From positions 1 through 30,115 of IMG/VR virus record IMGVR_UViG_3300007515_000030: a DNA stretch of 30,115 nt, one strand, 5' to 3'. Within the stretch, counting starts at the first letter, position 1; each line of letters opens with the position of its first letter. The notes beneath the pieces were generated by a model, which was given only the letters and a program-made list of their open reading frames with translations, was not told where the DNA came from and made no database searches. This document shows positions 8,738 through 18,300 of the stretch, one piece after another. The position numbers and the translations under genes were made by a program. The stretch is from a virus.

Positions 8738-9823
8738 ATGGCTATATCGGATAGAACTCATTATTGGACCAGTAGAACTAATTTGGCAGACCCAAGTAGT
8801 GCTAATGGAGCAAACAATGTAGATTGGGCTTTAAGTGCTGGAAGTGCTGGAGATGGTTCGGCAAATGATAGTAATTGGAGAATAGTAAGTGGTTCGGGGG
8901 GACAAACATGGAAAGTAAGTGCTGGAAATAGCAACACTCTCGTTGCCAGTTTTGTTTATGTTGCTAAACCGGATGCTGATGAAGTCGTTATGGCTATTGA
9001 TAATGGGACTCATAGAGCAGAAGTGCAAATAGCAAGTAGCAACGAGCAAATCAAATTAGTTGGTGCTACTACTGCTACTAAATCGGATTTGGATTTGGAT
9101 GCAAGCGAAGATTGGTCTGTTCCTGTTTTACTAAGGCTTACTTTAGACTCAAACGGCAAGGCTGAGTTGTATTTTGACGACATTATAGAGGATGATGATG
9201 CAAACACGCATTATCTGAGCGTCACAGGGTCTTCATCCAGTAGTAGTGGTATTTATTGGGGCAATACTACAGGAACATTAGATTGGGAACTCGTTTATTG
9301 CACTACACAAGGCGCATATTCACCTGATGAAATGGACATTAGCGATTTTGTGACTACATCTTTTATTAGAACTGGGTTATCTGTAGTAGAAGTTCTCAAG
9401 AACTCTAAGAGATTCTTCATTAAGAACCATGTGACCCCTTCCTCTATCATTTATGGCTATGATTTATCGAGTGGTATGGTAAGTAGACTTACTCCACCCA
9501 CTATTCATGTAGTTATTACTACTTCTGCATCCCCCCAATTCAATACTTTGGCCGGAGCAAATACAGAGCAAGATTATACTATTGATTTATATGTGACTAC
9601 AAGAGGAACAGATTACAAAAACGCATATAGATTGGGTCTTTCTATCTTAGGGGAATGTTTTGATGAACTGTATACTAAGACTGGTTTAGAGGGCAGTATT
9701 GATTCCTTAATTGGGTATAATCTAACATTTGATACAAAAATGGATGAAGATGAGGCAGTTTGCATCCACCAACTTAATTTATCATACATGAAGAGAGTAA
9801 ACATGACTCGTAGAGAGATATGA
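8738..9823 (+). CDS. Tail terminator-like protein with N-terminal lectin-like domain
   Basis: 361 residues from ATG at 8738, one base after the previous stop, with GGAAGTG upstream. Residues about 1-190 read as a concanavalin/LamG-like beta sandwich (VLLRLTLDSNGKAELYFDDI is the typical paired-strand signature). Residues about 200-361 resemble a tail-completion/terminator fold: PTIHVVITTSASPQFN, then YTIDLYVTTRG, a helix NAYRLGLSILGECFDELY and a final strand. The position directly before the tail tube gene is where the terminator is normally encoded. The protein would cap the tail at the neck, and the added domain would decorate the virion there. Fold calls are by pattern only. Confidence 0.55.
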   Translation: MAISDRTHYWTSRTNLADPSSANGANNVDWALSAGSAGDGSANDSNWRIVSGSGGQTWKVSAGNSNTLVASFVYVAKPDADEVVMAIDNGTHRAEVQIASSNEQIKLVGATTATKSDLDLDASEDWSVPVLLRLTLDSNGKAELYFDDIIEDDDANTHYLSVTGSSSSSSGIYWGNTTGTLDWELVYCTTQGAYSPDEMDISDFVTTSFIRTGLSVVEVLKNSKRFFIKNHVTPSSIIYGYDLSSGMVSRLTPPTIHVVITTSASPQFNTLAGANTEQDYTIDLYVTTRGTDYKNAYRLGLSILGECFDELYTKTGLEGSIDSLIGYNLTFDTKMDEDEAVCIHQLNLSYMKRVNMTRREI

Positions 9824-9871
9824 TAACAGTTAAATATCACAGACAGAGTGTATTGGTTTAGAGGCGACGAC

Positions 9872-10918
9872 ATGACGACATTCGCAAATAGATATGTAGC
9901 AGTTGGGAAGGAAGCGACCTTTGGAACCCCAGTCAGCGCAACCGCATACGGTGAAGTTGATGATGAAGGATTTCAAGAGTCTTTTGATGTTCTACAACGC
10001 TCAGATATGAACAGATATGGAACGCAAAAGGCAATGGATTCAAAGCATTATGCTGATGGGTCTTTTTCAATGCCTCTACAACCTGATAGATTCACTATGA
10101 TGTGTCTACACGGTCTTTTCGGCACACACACCCCCGGTGGAACCCCCGGAACCAATGATACTCTTACAGAACTAAGTTCCGGTTTGCTCAAATCATTTAC
10201 TTTCAGAGTTGGTAGGGATGATAAGGAGTTCTTGTATGCTGGTCAGGCTATTGAAAGTTGTTCGATTAGCGCATCCGTTGGCGAATACGCTATGATTTCC
10301 TTTAATACAACTGGTATGAGAAGCAACTTTAGTTTAGCAACCGGAGCGGCAGTAGCCCCCGGAACTTTAGCAACCCCTTCTTATGATTATACCGGAGATG
10401 CGGCACACTTCGTAGGTGCTTATGTGAACTTTGAGGGAGCGGCAACTACTTCTGCATATTCCAAGTTGGTTCAAAGCATCTCTGTTGATATTAAAACCAA
10501 CAGAGATATTGATAACTCATACAATTTAGGAGATTCTACCTGCACACGCAACCCACCCTTGGGCCTAAGAGAGGTTTCGGGGACTATTACATTCCACAAG
10601 AATGTTTTGGCTGGTGATGTGGCAACTAACGAACCTGATTTCGTTAATCTACTAACTGGAGATTTAGTAAATGGAAGCGCGGCCGCGCCAGCCATTTCAA
10701 TGCTTTTCTATGTAGATGCAAGCAACTCGATTCGATTAGATATTCACAAAGTTCATTATGAGGCCCCACAGACAAGTGTAAGCGGTAGAGATAGTCAAAC
10801 AATGTCGGTCAACTTTATTGGATTGTATGACGAAACAGAAACAGAGATGGCTAAAATTACCTTCTCATCTGCATCTACGGCCTTCACAGGTGGAGCAAAA
10901 GTAGATTTGGATGCGTGA
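9872..10918 (+). CDS. Major tail tube protein
   Basis: 348 residues. The ATG at 9872 follows GAGGCGACGAC. The upstream in-frame start at 9848 is less attractive. The N-terminus RYVAVGKEATFGTPVSA is typical of phage tail tube proteins (Phage_tail_tube_2-like). The rest is beta-rich with the repeated structure SFTFRVGRDDKEFLYAGQ, SCSISASVGEYAMISFNTTG, SISVDIKTNRDI, EVSGTITFHKN and SQTMSVNFIG, i.e. two related halves. It is followed by tail chaperones and the tape measure, as expected. It forms the hexameric rings of the tail tube. There is no sheath gene nearby, which supports a siphovirus-type, non-contractile tail. Confidence 0.8.
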   Translation: MTTFANRYVAVGKEATFGTPVSATAYGEVDDEGFQESFDVLQRSDMNRYGTQKAMDSKHYADGSFSMPLQPDRFTMMCLHGLFGTHTPGGTPGTNDTLTELSSGLLKSFTFRVGRDDKEFLYAGQAIESCSISASVGEYAMISFNTTGMRSNFSLATGAAVAPGTLATPSYDYTGDAAHFVGAYVNFEGAATTSAYSKLVQSISVDIKTNRDIDNSYNLGDSTCTRNPPLGLREVSGTITFHKNVLAGDVATNEPDFVNLLTGDLVNGSAAAPAISMLFYVDASNSIRLDIHKVHYEAPQTSVSGRDSQTMSVNFIGLYDETETEMAKITFSSASTAFTGGAKVDLDA

Positions 10919-10928
10919 AGGTGATTAA

Positions 10929-11114
10929 ATGGGAGCCATAACTGCCGCAAGCAATTTAACAGTCAATACTATTATTGGCTCGCATACTGGTTTAGGAGCA
11001 AGTGTGCAAACCTTCCTTAGGACACTTTCAAATGGTGATATTATCCACGATATTACCATCGTCAAGAAGGCCGCAGGTAATAATTACATTGCGTATATTA
11101 CCTACGAAACATGA
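10929..11114 (+). CDS. Small hypothetical protein (61 aa) between tail tube and chaperones
   Basis: ATG preceded by GAAGGTGATTAA, the same ribosome-binding context as fibre 2. Residues VQTFLRTLSNGDIIHDITIVKK recall [10 protein letters not shown] in the fibre 1 beta domains, but the match is short and may be chance. Predicted mixed alpha/beta, with no membrane segment. The position suggests a tail component. Function unknown. Confidence 0.55.
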   Translation: MGAITAASNLTVNTIIGSHTGLGASVQTFLRTLSNGDIIHDITIVKKAAGNNYIAYITYET

Positions 11115-11157
11115 GATTAGTTAGAGAATAGATTAGTATAGTAAAGAGTGAGAAAAT

Positions 11158-11511
11158 ATGCCAGTATTGAAAAAAGAAATAGAATTAGATGACGGAAGCA
11201 AGGTCTTGGTGCGCCAAGTATCAGGACTTGAACGATTAGAATTAGATGCAAAGCAAGCAAGAGTGTTTCGCTCAATGCGCGACTTTGGACCTAACCCCTT
11301 AGAGTGGTCAGAAGACCAACAAATGCAATTCGCAGAGGCTTTAGACGAAGCAGACTGCGGCCCAACCGCGCAAATAGCGGCTTGGGTTCCATTATGTATT
11401 CTCTCGGAAAATGTTGATGTAAACGATTTGACTTCCTCAGAACTACAAGAAATCCTTAGATTTGTTAGGGGCGACGATGAAGGGGGCGGTATCCCTTTGT
11501 CGAGTTCCTGA
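11158..11511 (+). CDS. Tail assembly chaperone, upstream frame (gpG-like)
   Basis: 117 residues. It starts MPVLKKEIELDDGSKVLVRQVSG, with a helical acidic remainder (SSELQEILRFVRGDDEG). The place between tail tube and tape measure, and the presence of a second overlapping frame, match the lambda gpG/gpGT organisation in which the short product is the main chaperone coating the tape measure before tube polymerisation. A slippery heptamer lies four codons before the stop. The 43 bases before the gene contain purines (GAGTGAGAAAAT) just before the ATG. Confidence 0.7.
   Translation: MPVLKKEIELDDGSKVLVRQVSGLERLELDAKQARVFRSMRDFGPNPLEWSEDQQMQFAEALDEADCGPTAQIAAWVPLCILSENVDVNDLTSSELQEILRFVRGDDEGGGIPLSSS
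11493..11499 (+). promoter_or_regulatory. Probable -1 ribosomal frameshift site (slippery heptamer C CCT TTG)
   Basis: In the zero frame of the upstream chaperone the codons read ATC CCT TTG, giving X XXY YYZ with X=C and Y=T, the canonical -1 pattern. Slipping gives CCC TTT and continues GTC GAG TTC CTG ATG into the downstream frame, which is open from 11481. The fused product would be 114 + 99 = 213 residues. Location and direction match known gpG-gpGT-type frameshifts. Confidence 0.7.
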
Positions 11512-11798
11512 TGGTAGCCCCTGCGTTATGTTCTTCGTTCAAAGGCATTTTGCCGAGTGAACTAAGGATGAAATATGCACAAGAGGGCGGAAGACACATG
11601 ATGGAAATAGACTTGGCGGTAGCATCTGAAATCTCTGAAAGAATAACAGAGCAAGCAGACCAAGATTCCCCCGCCGCCGCTTCAAGAAGGGCTAAAAAGG
11701 CCGTTAATAAGCGAAATCAGCGTAGAGCGGCTATGATAGATGCTCAAGGCTTAGGGGAAGTGTTAAATGAGGCGTTTGGTAATATGGAGAATGATTAA
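11511..11798 (+). CDS. Tail assembly chaperone, downstream frame (gpT-like extension)
   Basis: 95 residues if begun at the ATG that overlaps the upstream stop (TGATG). More likely made mainly as the C-terminal part of a -1 frameshift fusion with the upstream frame. Motifs are VAPALCSSF, ILPSELRMKYAQEGG, then a basic Ala/Arg/Lys-rich helix (AAASRRAKKAVNKRNQRRAA) and an acidic tail. In gpGT proteins the T part recruits tail tube subunits to the tape measure. The tape measure gene follows two bases after the stop. Confidence 0.65.
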   Translation: MVAPALCSSFKGILPSELRMKYAQEGGRHMMEIDLAVASEISERITEQADQDSPAAASRRAKKAVNKRNQRRAAMIDAQGLGEVLNEAFGNMEND

Positions 11799-11800
11799 GC

Positions 11801-14800
11801 ATGGCTTCACGAACAGGCTCGGCAAGAGTATTCTTCGAGGTAGTGGGTTCTTTTCAGGCTCAAAGGCTACTCAAAGATGTTGAATCCACTTCAACGGTCA
11901 TGCAAGCAATCTTACTCGATGCCGCAGGGGGCGTTGTAGAAGCAGTCCAGTTCGCAGTAGAAGGAGTTAGCGACTTAATCCAAGAACAAATTGATGCTTT
12001 CTATGCTTTTGAAGAGCAAATGATTCAAGTTAGAAAGTTCTATCAAGGTTCGGCAGAAGATGTGCAATTCTTTGCTGATGAATCAAAAAGACTTGGAGAA
12101 ACCTTTGGTTTTAGTGGTGCAGAAGCACTTAAAGCCGCCGCTAATATGGCTCAAATGAAGTCTGTTTTGGGTAGTAAAGAAGCAGTTATTACAGGAACAG
12201 AAATGGGGCTTCTCTTTTCTGAAATAGGAAATATGGAAACCCAAGAGGGAATGAAGAAACTAACAAGCCTAATGCAACAAACACAATTCCACATGGGCGG
12301 ATTAACTAAGGCGCAGTATGATATGTTAGAGCCTATGGAACAAGCCAATATCATTCGTGGAAATACAATAAGAGTTCTTGACCAACTAAACACTATTGAG
12401 AACTCAAGCGTTGCTACAATGCAAGACATGACTTTCGTTCTCAACCAATTTGCATCTCAGGCTAATCTTGCTGGAGAAACAATGGGAAGTATGGCCGCAT
12501 TAGCCGCCATGCTACTTGAGGCTGGAGAAGAAACAAGCAGAGCGGGAACGGGTCTGCGTATGATATTTTCTCGATTAGCAGTAGACGGTGGAGATGCTTC
12601 GCTGGCTTTGGCCGAGGTTATACCACACTTAGAAGCCCAAGAAATCTCTATGATGAGTCTAACTGAAATTATTACAGAACTTACTCCTTATTACAAAGAG
12701 TTAGAAGACCTTGAAAAGGTTAGATTAACACAAGCAGTAGCCGGAAACAGACACTATGTAAAATTGCAGAAGTTGTTGGAAAACCAAGAACGGTTGCTAA
12801 CTCTAAATGAAATGGCCTATTCGGGAGCCTATACTGCGGCAGACGAGTTCGCTAACAGGCAAGCATCAGATGTTTTCAAAATTGATAAGGCAAATGCCGC
12901 TATTGAGAACCTAAGAGTAGAAGTGGGAGAGAATCTTGTTGATGCTTACATTAGAGCAATGGGGCCGCAATACTATTTCCTACAGGGTCTTGAGAAGATA
13001 ACCGATGAACAAACTAAGTTCATGGGTATTGGCGTTGGGAAAAGAATGAACACCTTTATGGGTAATTTGATGTTTCTTGCTGAAACAATGCAACAAATGG
13101 AAGTTCCAATTAACTTCCTTATGGGAATAGGAAATATCTTTGTATCTATGAAAACACTCCAAGTTATCCTCAAACAAACTAACCAAATGGAAAATATGCA
13201 CACAGAAGCCTTCCAAAGAAGGTTGTTTATGAGAGAACAAGATGCCGCTCTAAGAAAGAAGTTCGCTCACGAAGAAATACAAGCAATCAAAGATATTCAA
13301 GCGGCACAGATGGGCGCAATAAATCAAAGCATCCAACAAATCAACATACAAAAAGCAAATGCGGCCAGTTCCAAAGCAAGCCACGACAGGGCTATTGAGA
13401 GGATTCATCAAGAAGTAATAGCAATGGGACAAATAGACACTTACAAGAAACAACTTAGAAGCAATGAGTTGATGTTGGATAAAGAGTATAGGGTGCAAAA
13501 GATAGCCGAACATAATGAAATGTTGATTATGAAAGATGGTGAAGCACAGGCACTAATGCGAATACGCACAGTTCAAGAAGAAGTAATGAAAGGGCAACTT
13601 GATTACTATACTCTTAGTGCTGGTTTTAGAGCAAATCAACAAAAGGAACAGAGGCAATTTTTGGGTCATATTCAACGAGAAGCAGATTATTTAGCAAACC
13701 ATATTGTTTTATTTACTGAATTAACTGAGGATGAATTAACTCATTTAGCAGTAAGGCAACAAGCAAATAACGAAAGGATGCTAACTGAACAACTTTTATT
13801 AGCAGAGGCAAGAAGAAGACTGGAACTTGATGATTTATCCGAAGAAGAAACAATGAATACTCTTACAGAAATAAACCTTAGACAAGAAAATATCAAAACA
13901 TTAGGTGAAGAAAGAGTAGGTATTGAAGGTCTAATAAATGCTAATGACCAATTAGCACAGAGAAACCGAGCAACTGAACTAACTCTAAATAGTTTGGAAC
14001 ACCACATGGAATCATTAGGTGATGAAGCAAACCTTCTAACCGCAACATTCTTGTATTTTGCTGAAACTCAAGAGTATGTTCAAAACCAAATGTTCGGAAC
14101 CGCCGAAGCCACTAAAACTACAGTAAATAGTATGATGACTTCTATGAATGGTTTACTTGGTATGACTGCCATGTTCACACATAATCAAGATTTAATGAAC
14201 GCTTCTCTAATAGGTGGAACAATTGTTAATGCGGGTGCGAGCGCATCTATGTGGGCGGTGGGTAAATCCGCCGAAGGTATGGCCGCAAGAGCAATTTTAG
14301 CAAGAGGGGCTATGGTTGCTTTAGGTGGTGGTATAGCCGCAATAGCGGCGTTAGCAATTGGTGGTCTTATTTGGAAGAAGTTTAAGCCGGATAACGATTT
14401 TGTAAGTGATTTGGAATCAATAAATGATGTGACGGAAAACTTAAACCAATTCCATACTACACTTACAGACTTATCAAAGAAAGGTGATGTTCGAGTAGAC
14501 GAGGCTCTTTTGGGTGGAATTACTTTCAATGACTTAAGAGCAGATGCAGAACTAACTGCTTCGTCGCTTGCTTCATTACAAAAGGAATATGATTATTACA
14601 CGGAGTTATCAGAAGATGTTGATAACTATACCGAAGCAGAACTAATTGCTTTGGAAACAAAGGCTGGATATTACAATAGATTAACACAAGAGGTTAGCGC
14701 ATTAAATGATGCTCACAATTCTTTATCAAAAACAGAACAAGATTATACGGGGGGGCTACACAAACCTTGGCAAACAGGCCACATGGATTATGAAAACCTA

Positions 14801-15379
14801 ACTATGGAGTGGATGACGGACCCCTCTAATTTTATAGCGGAAATGAATTATTCTGTTATGCAACATAATGCCGCGATGTGGCAAGCAGGGCTTATGACCG
14901 AACAAGACTTAGAAAATTACTTGGAAATGTATTCTTACATTGGAGATAATATAGGTTATGGGATAACAGGAGTAGCCACAGTTTACGATAGCGCGGAAGA
15001 AAGAAACCAAATAATGGAAGAGATGAATGCTGAATTAGTCCGTGAAGCAGAAGCCGCAGGTGTAGCGGTGGCTGATTATTATGCTGAATTATTGGTTAAT
15101 GTGGGGAATGGTGTATCAGCGTTTGGTGATGCAACCGGAACTGCCTTAGAAGCACTTAATGAGTTCGATAGCAAGAGAGAAGAGTTGTTTTTCGGCAACC
15201 AAGCGCAATTCCAAGGAGCCATTTACAGACAAATCACTCAAGGTGGCGTAGAAAGTTTGCTACATCGTGTTGAGATTATGCAAACCAATGTGTTTAACGG
15301 AGTGACCTTAGACGAAGCAATAGATAGAGTGTCCGAAGGGGTAATAATGAACCTACGAGGACAAGGTGTGCCTGTGTGA
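11801..15379 (+). CDS. Tail tape measure protein
   Basis: 1192 residues. ATG with GGAGA ten bases upstream. The N-terminal third matches the phage tail tape measure family (PhageMin_Tail-like): FGFSGAEALKAAANMAQMKSV and the diagnostic SRAGTGLRMIFSRLA near residues 246-260. The central part is a long, Gln/Glu-rich, coiled-coil-prone helix region (about 440-770). A hydrophobic segment at about 836-860 (MVALGGGIAAIAALAIGGLIW) could insert into the host membrane during DNA delivery. No peptidase or muramidase domain was recognised, as expected if the host has no peptidoglycan. It sets tail length, about 180 nm by the usual residue-to-length ratio (inference). The stop overlaps the next gene's GTG. 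Confidence 0.88.
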   Translation: MASRTGSARVFFEVVGSFQAQRLLKDVESTSTVMQAILLDAAGGVVEAVQFAVEGVSDLIQEQIDAFYAFEEQMIQVRKFYQGSAEDVQFFADESKRLGETFGFSGAEALKAAANMAQMKSVLGSKEAVITGTEMGLLFSEIGNMETQEGMKKLTSLMQQTQFHMGGLTKAQYDMLEPMEQANIIRGNTIRVLDQLNTIENSSVATMQDMTFVLNQFASQANLAGETMGSMAALAAMLLEAGEETSRAGTGLRMIFSRLAVDGGDASLALAEVIPHLEAQEISMMSLTEIITELTPYYKELEDLEKVRLTQAVAGNRHYVKLQKLLENQERLLTLNEMAYSGAYTAADEFANRQASDVFKIDKANAAIENLRVEVGENLVDAYIRAMGPQYYFLQGLEKITDEQTKFMGIGVGKRMNTFMGNLMFLAETMQQMEVPINFLMGIGNIFVSMKTLQVILKQTNQMENMHTEAFQRRLFMREQDAALRKKFAHEEIQAIKDIQAAQMGAINQSIQQINIQKANAASSKASHDRAIERIHQEVIAMGQIDTYKKQLRSNELMLDKEYRVQKIAEHNEMLIMKDGEAQALMRIRTVQEEVMKGQLDYYTLSAGFRANQQKEQRQFLGHIQREADYLANHIVLFTELTEDELTHLAVRQQANNERMLTEQLLLAEARRRLELDDLSEEETMNTLTEINLRQENIKTLGEERVGIEGLINANDQLAQRNRATELTLNSLEHHMESLGDEANLLTATFLYFAETQEYVQNQMFGTAEATKTTVNSMMTSMNGLLGMTAMFTHNQDLMNASLIGGTIVNAGASASMWAVGKSAEGMAARAILARGAMVALGGGIAAIAALAIGGLIWKKFKPDNDFVSDLESINDVTENLNQFHTTLTDLSKKGDVRVDEALLGGITFNDLRADAELTASSLASLQKEYDYYTELSEDVDNYTEAELIALETKAGYYNRLTQEVSALNDAHNSLSKTEQDYTGGLHKPWQTGHMDYENLTMEWMTDPSNFIAEMNYSVMQHNAAMWQAGLMTEQDLENYLEMYSYIGDNIGYGITGVATVYDSAEERNQIMEEMNAELVREAEAAGVAVADYYAELLVNVGNGVSAFGDATGTALEALNEFDSKREELFFGNQAQFQGAIYRQITQGGVESLLHRVEIMQTNVFNGVTLDEAIDRVSEGVIMNLRGQGVPV

Positions 15380-18300
15380 TAAAAATGAGAACTACAGATG
15401 ATGATTTTAGCGTATGGTTGGTAGGATACTATGACGACTTCCAGTCGTGTAGGTCTGTAGCAGACGACCTTAACTCTGCAAGTAAGATGGACCCCGACCA
15501 CACACTAACACATCATGGAAATCCCATGAACGGCCATGCTTTACTCAACCCTACCTTTCGTTATTCTTATCCCGATAGAATGCAAAGTGCTTCTTATCTT
15601 TCTGCTGATGACTCTTATTCTGCCTCTCAGTTATTTGCTACGGTTGCTAAAAAGCGAGATAGCAACGACGGACACCACGAATGGCTAACTCTTGATTTAA
15701 GCAAAAGTAAAGCGAAGAGATGGGAAGGAAGAGCGCAATTACAATATCCTGATTCAAGAAGAGGGACAAGACAAAGATTCAATGGTGCGGCTGGTGATTC
15801 CTATGAAGCATTTGTGAATGGTAATGATACTTTGGGAACATATTACGCCCCACTCAAAGCAATGGATTCTACGGCAGGTAGGTCGAGAGTGTATGAATCA
15901 GCCGCCAAAGACAATGACGGAGATATGTTCGAGGGTGCGGGAGCGCACCTAAGAGTAGAAACAGAAGGGCAATTTGCATCTCATTCCGTATCTTTGGCAG
16001 GGGTTCTAATGGGAGAGAGAATGAATACTGCTTACGCAAGCAGAGATACTGCTACAAAGCATTTATTCCCCCTCAAATCCCCCTCAGGTAAGCCATTTTT
16101 AGTATCTAAGTTATTTGGAACTTCGGCGGGTAGACATAGAATCCTAAATTATGATGGTCCTATGAGATTCCAAGGATTAGGTGATACATTTACTATTCGT
16201 ATTGCTTCACACGCAATGGGGGGGTGGGCTGATGCTCGATATACTCTTAATTTAGGATACAAAAAAGCAGATGGTTTTAACAAAAGCACTCAGGCGTTTG
16301 GTAGCAATCCGTTGCTATCTATTGATATATCAACCAGCAATCTAAATTACAATAGCGGAAATTATTTGGAAATAGACAACTATACTGCGGCAGACAATGA
16401 TGACCAATGGACTGATATAGATGTTGTGTTAGATTTTTCTGCCAATACCTACAAAGCATACGCTGACGGCTCATTAGTTAGTAGTGGTTCATTCACTAAT
16501 AATTGGTCTGCATCAGACATATATGGTTGGTCCTTAGATGTGAACTGTGCCGGGGGTATGACCCAAAATGTAGGGATGATTACCTGTATTGATAGGGCTT
16601 CCCTTTACATTAGTTTAGGCGATGCAGTAGAAGATACAGATTACACTCCTTTACACCAAGTTCAGATTAACAATACAACCGATTCTATTTCAACTGCAAT
16701 GGTCACCATTTTAGACGACGATAATAGATTTTCTGTTGCTCCGTTGCTATCTTCTACTGGGTTTGAAGAATGGGGATTGGTAATCTTCAAAGATAACCTA
16801 AATAGACCTGTATGGTGGGGGACTTTAACAGGTATAAACCACACACAATCTTCCAAAAGAAACACATTAGATACTCAATTTTTGGCAGAAGAAAAATATG
16901 GTTTATTTGATAGACAACTTCCTATTTGGGAAATGGGCCAAGCCGCGTATTTATCACAAGAAGGCCACTTAGCACTCAACACTCAGATAGAAAAGAGGTA
17001 TAATCAAGTTAAGAATATGGGAGATATTTTGAATACTGGTGCATCAAATCTCAAGTTCCTGAACTCTACTATTGGTTTTGTTGATTCTGATTTTGTAGAA
17101 GTAGATAAGCAAAGAACTTCTCTCAATTCCTCGCATCCTATTCAAATGTATATCAATGAAGATGTAGACGGACCCAATAACGCAGAAAGGGAATGGGATG
17201 GTTTCGATTCGCCAAAATATATGCTTACAGATGTAAGGTATATTCAAAACCCTACTGGAAATTATCAACATTACATTGTAGACTCAAGCGCATATTTGGT
17301 TGGTAGTAGTGGGGTATCTGCTTCTGACCAAGTTATGGTCACACATACTAACACAACCGGAACTACTAATGTTTTCACCATAGATTCAATAATTAGCAAG
17401 AGCAGAAGTAGCGATGCCCCTGATGAAACCCCTACTTCTTACAAAGCAATTAAGGTTTCAGACAGTAGTAGAAGAAACCTAACCCCTAATGCGTTATGCA
17501 CACAATACAAATGGATTAGTAGCGATAAAGTCAATACTACCAAGAAGATGTTGCGTTTTACTACTGCTTCTGCACACAATCTTTCTTTGGGTGATGAGAT
17601 TTTATTTGGTTCTGTAATAGATTCTTCAAGTAATAACGAAATAGTAAGCGGTAGTTTCTTATTTGATGGTGGGAGATATAGAGTATTGGGAGTTCCCACA
17701 ACAACTACTTTTGATATAGAAGTCACCAATATGAACATACTTGAGGTATCCAGCACAACCAATTTTGGAAACGCAAATTACCGTTTGCCTATCATAGATG
17801 AAGACCATAACGATTATGGGGTCACAGATAATAACTTACATATCATAGGTAAACAACAAACAGATTACTATATATCAAAGGCTGATAGAGCAAGTAGAAA
17901 TGTTCATACTCGTTGGATGAGAGATATTTCTGAATCATTATGGTTCAAATCTAAGTTCGGAGTTATCTCTAAGGATTGCCACCATAGCGCAGGTAAATCC
18001 ACTATAACTAACAACCCAGTTTCCCCTAATGAAGCAAGTAATTATTCGCCCGATACTTCTACTATGGTTGGTATTTCTACCTTCACTACAAGTAGCACCA
18101 GTCTTACTTGTGATGACCCTGCCATTTGGTATTGGAATGTAGTAAAAGGCAAACCGGGGATTTTAGATGTAATTAACCCCGATACTTTGGAAAGAGATAC
18201 TATTCTTTTTGATGGGACTACTGCGCCCAGTAGTGCTACACTCACATATATTCAGTTCAATAGTGGTTCTTGGGTCACCATTGGTGGTAAACAATGGTAT

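Noticed and set aside
11115-11157. A/T-rich gap before the tail chaperone as a promoter
   Set aside because: Only 43 bases with loosely TATA-like TAGTATAG; no clear BRE-TATA pair could be supported by eye.
12151-14529. Several 76-114-residue antisense frames within the tape measure gene
   Set aside because: Hydrophobic translations opposite an amphipathic helical gene are a known coding shadow; no ribosome-binding context or operon partner.
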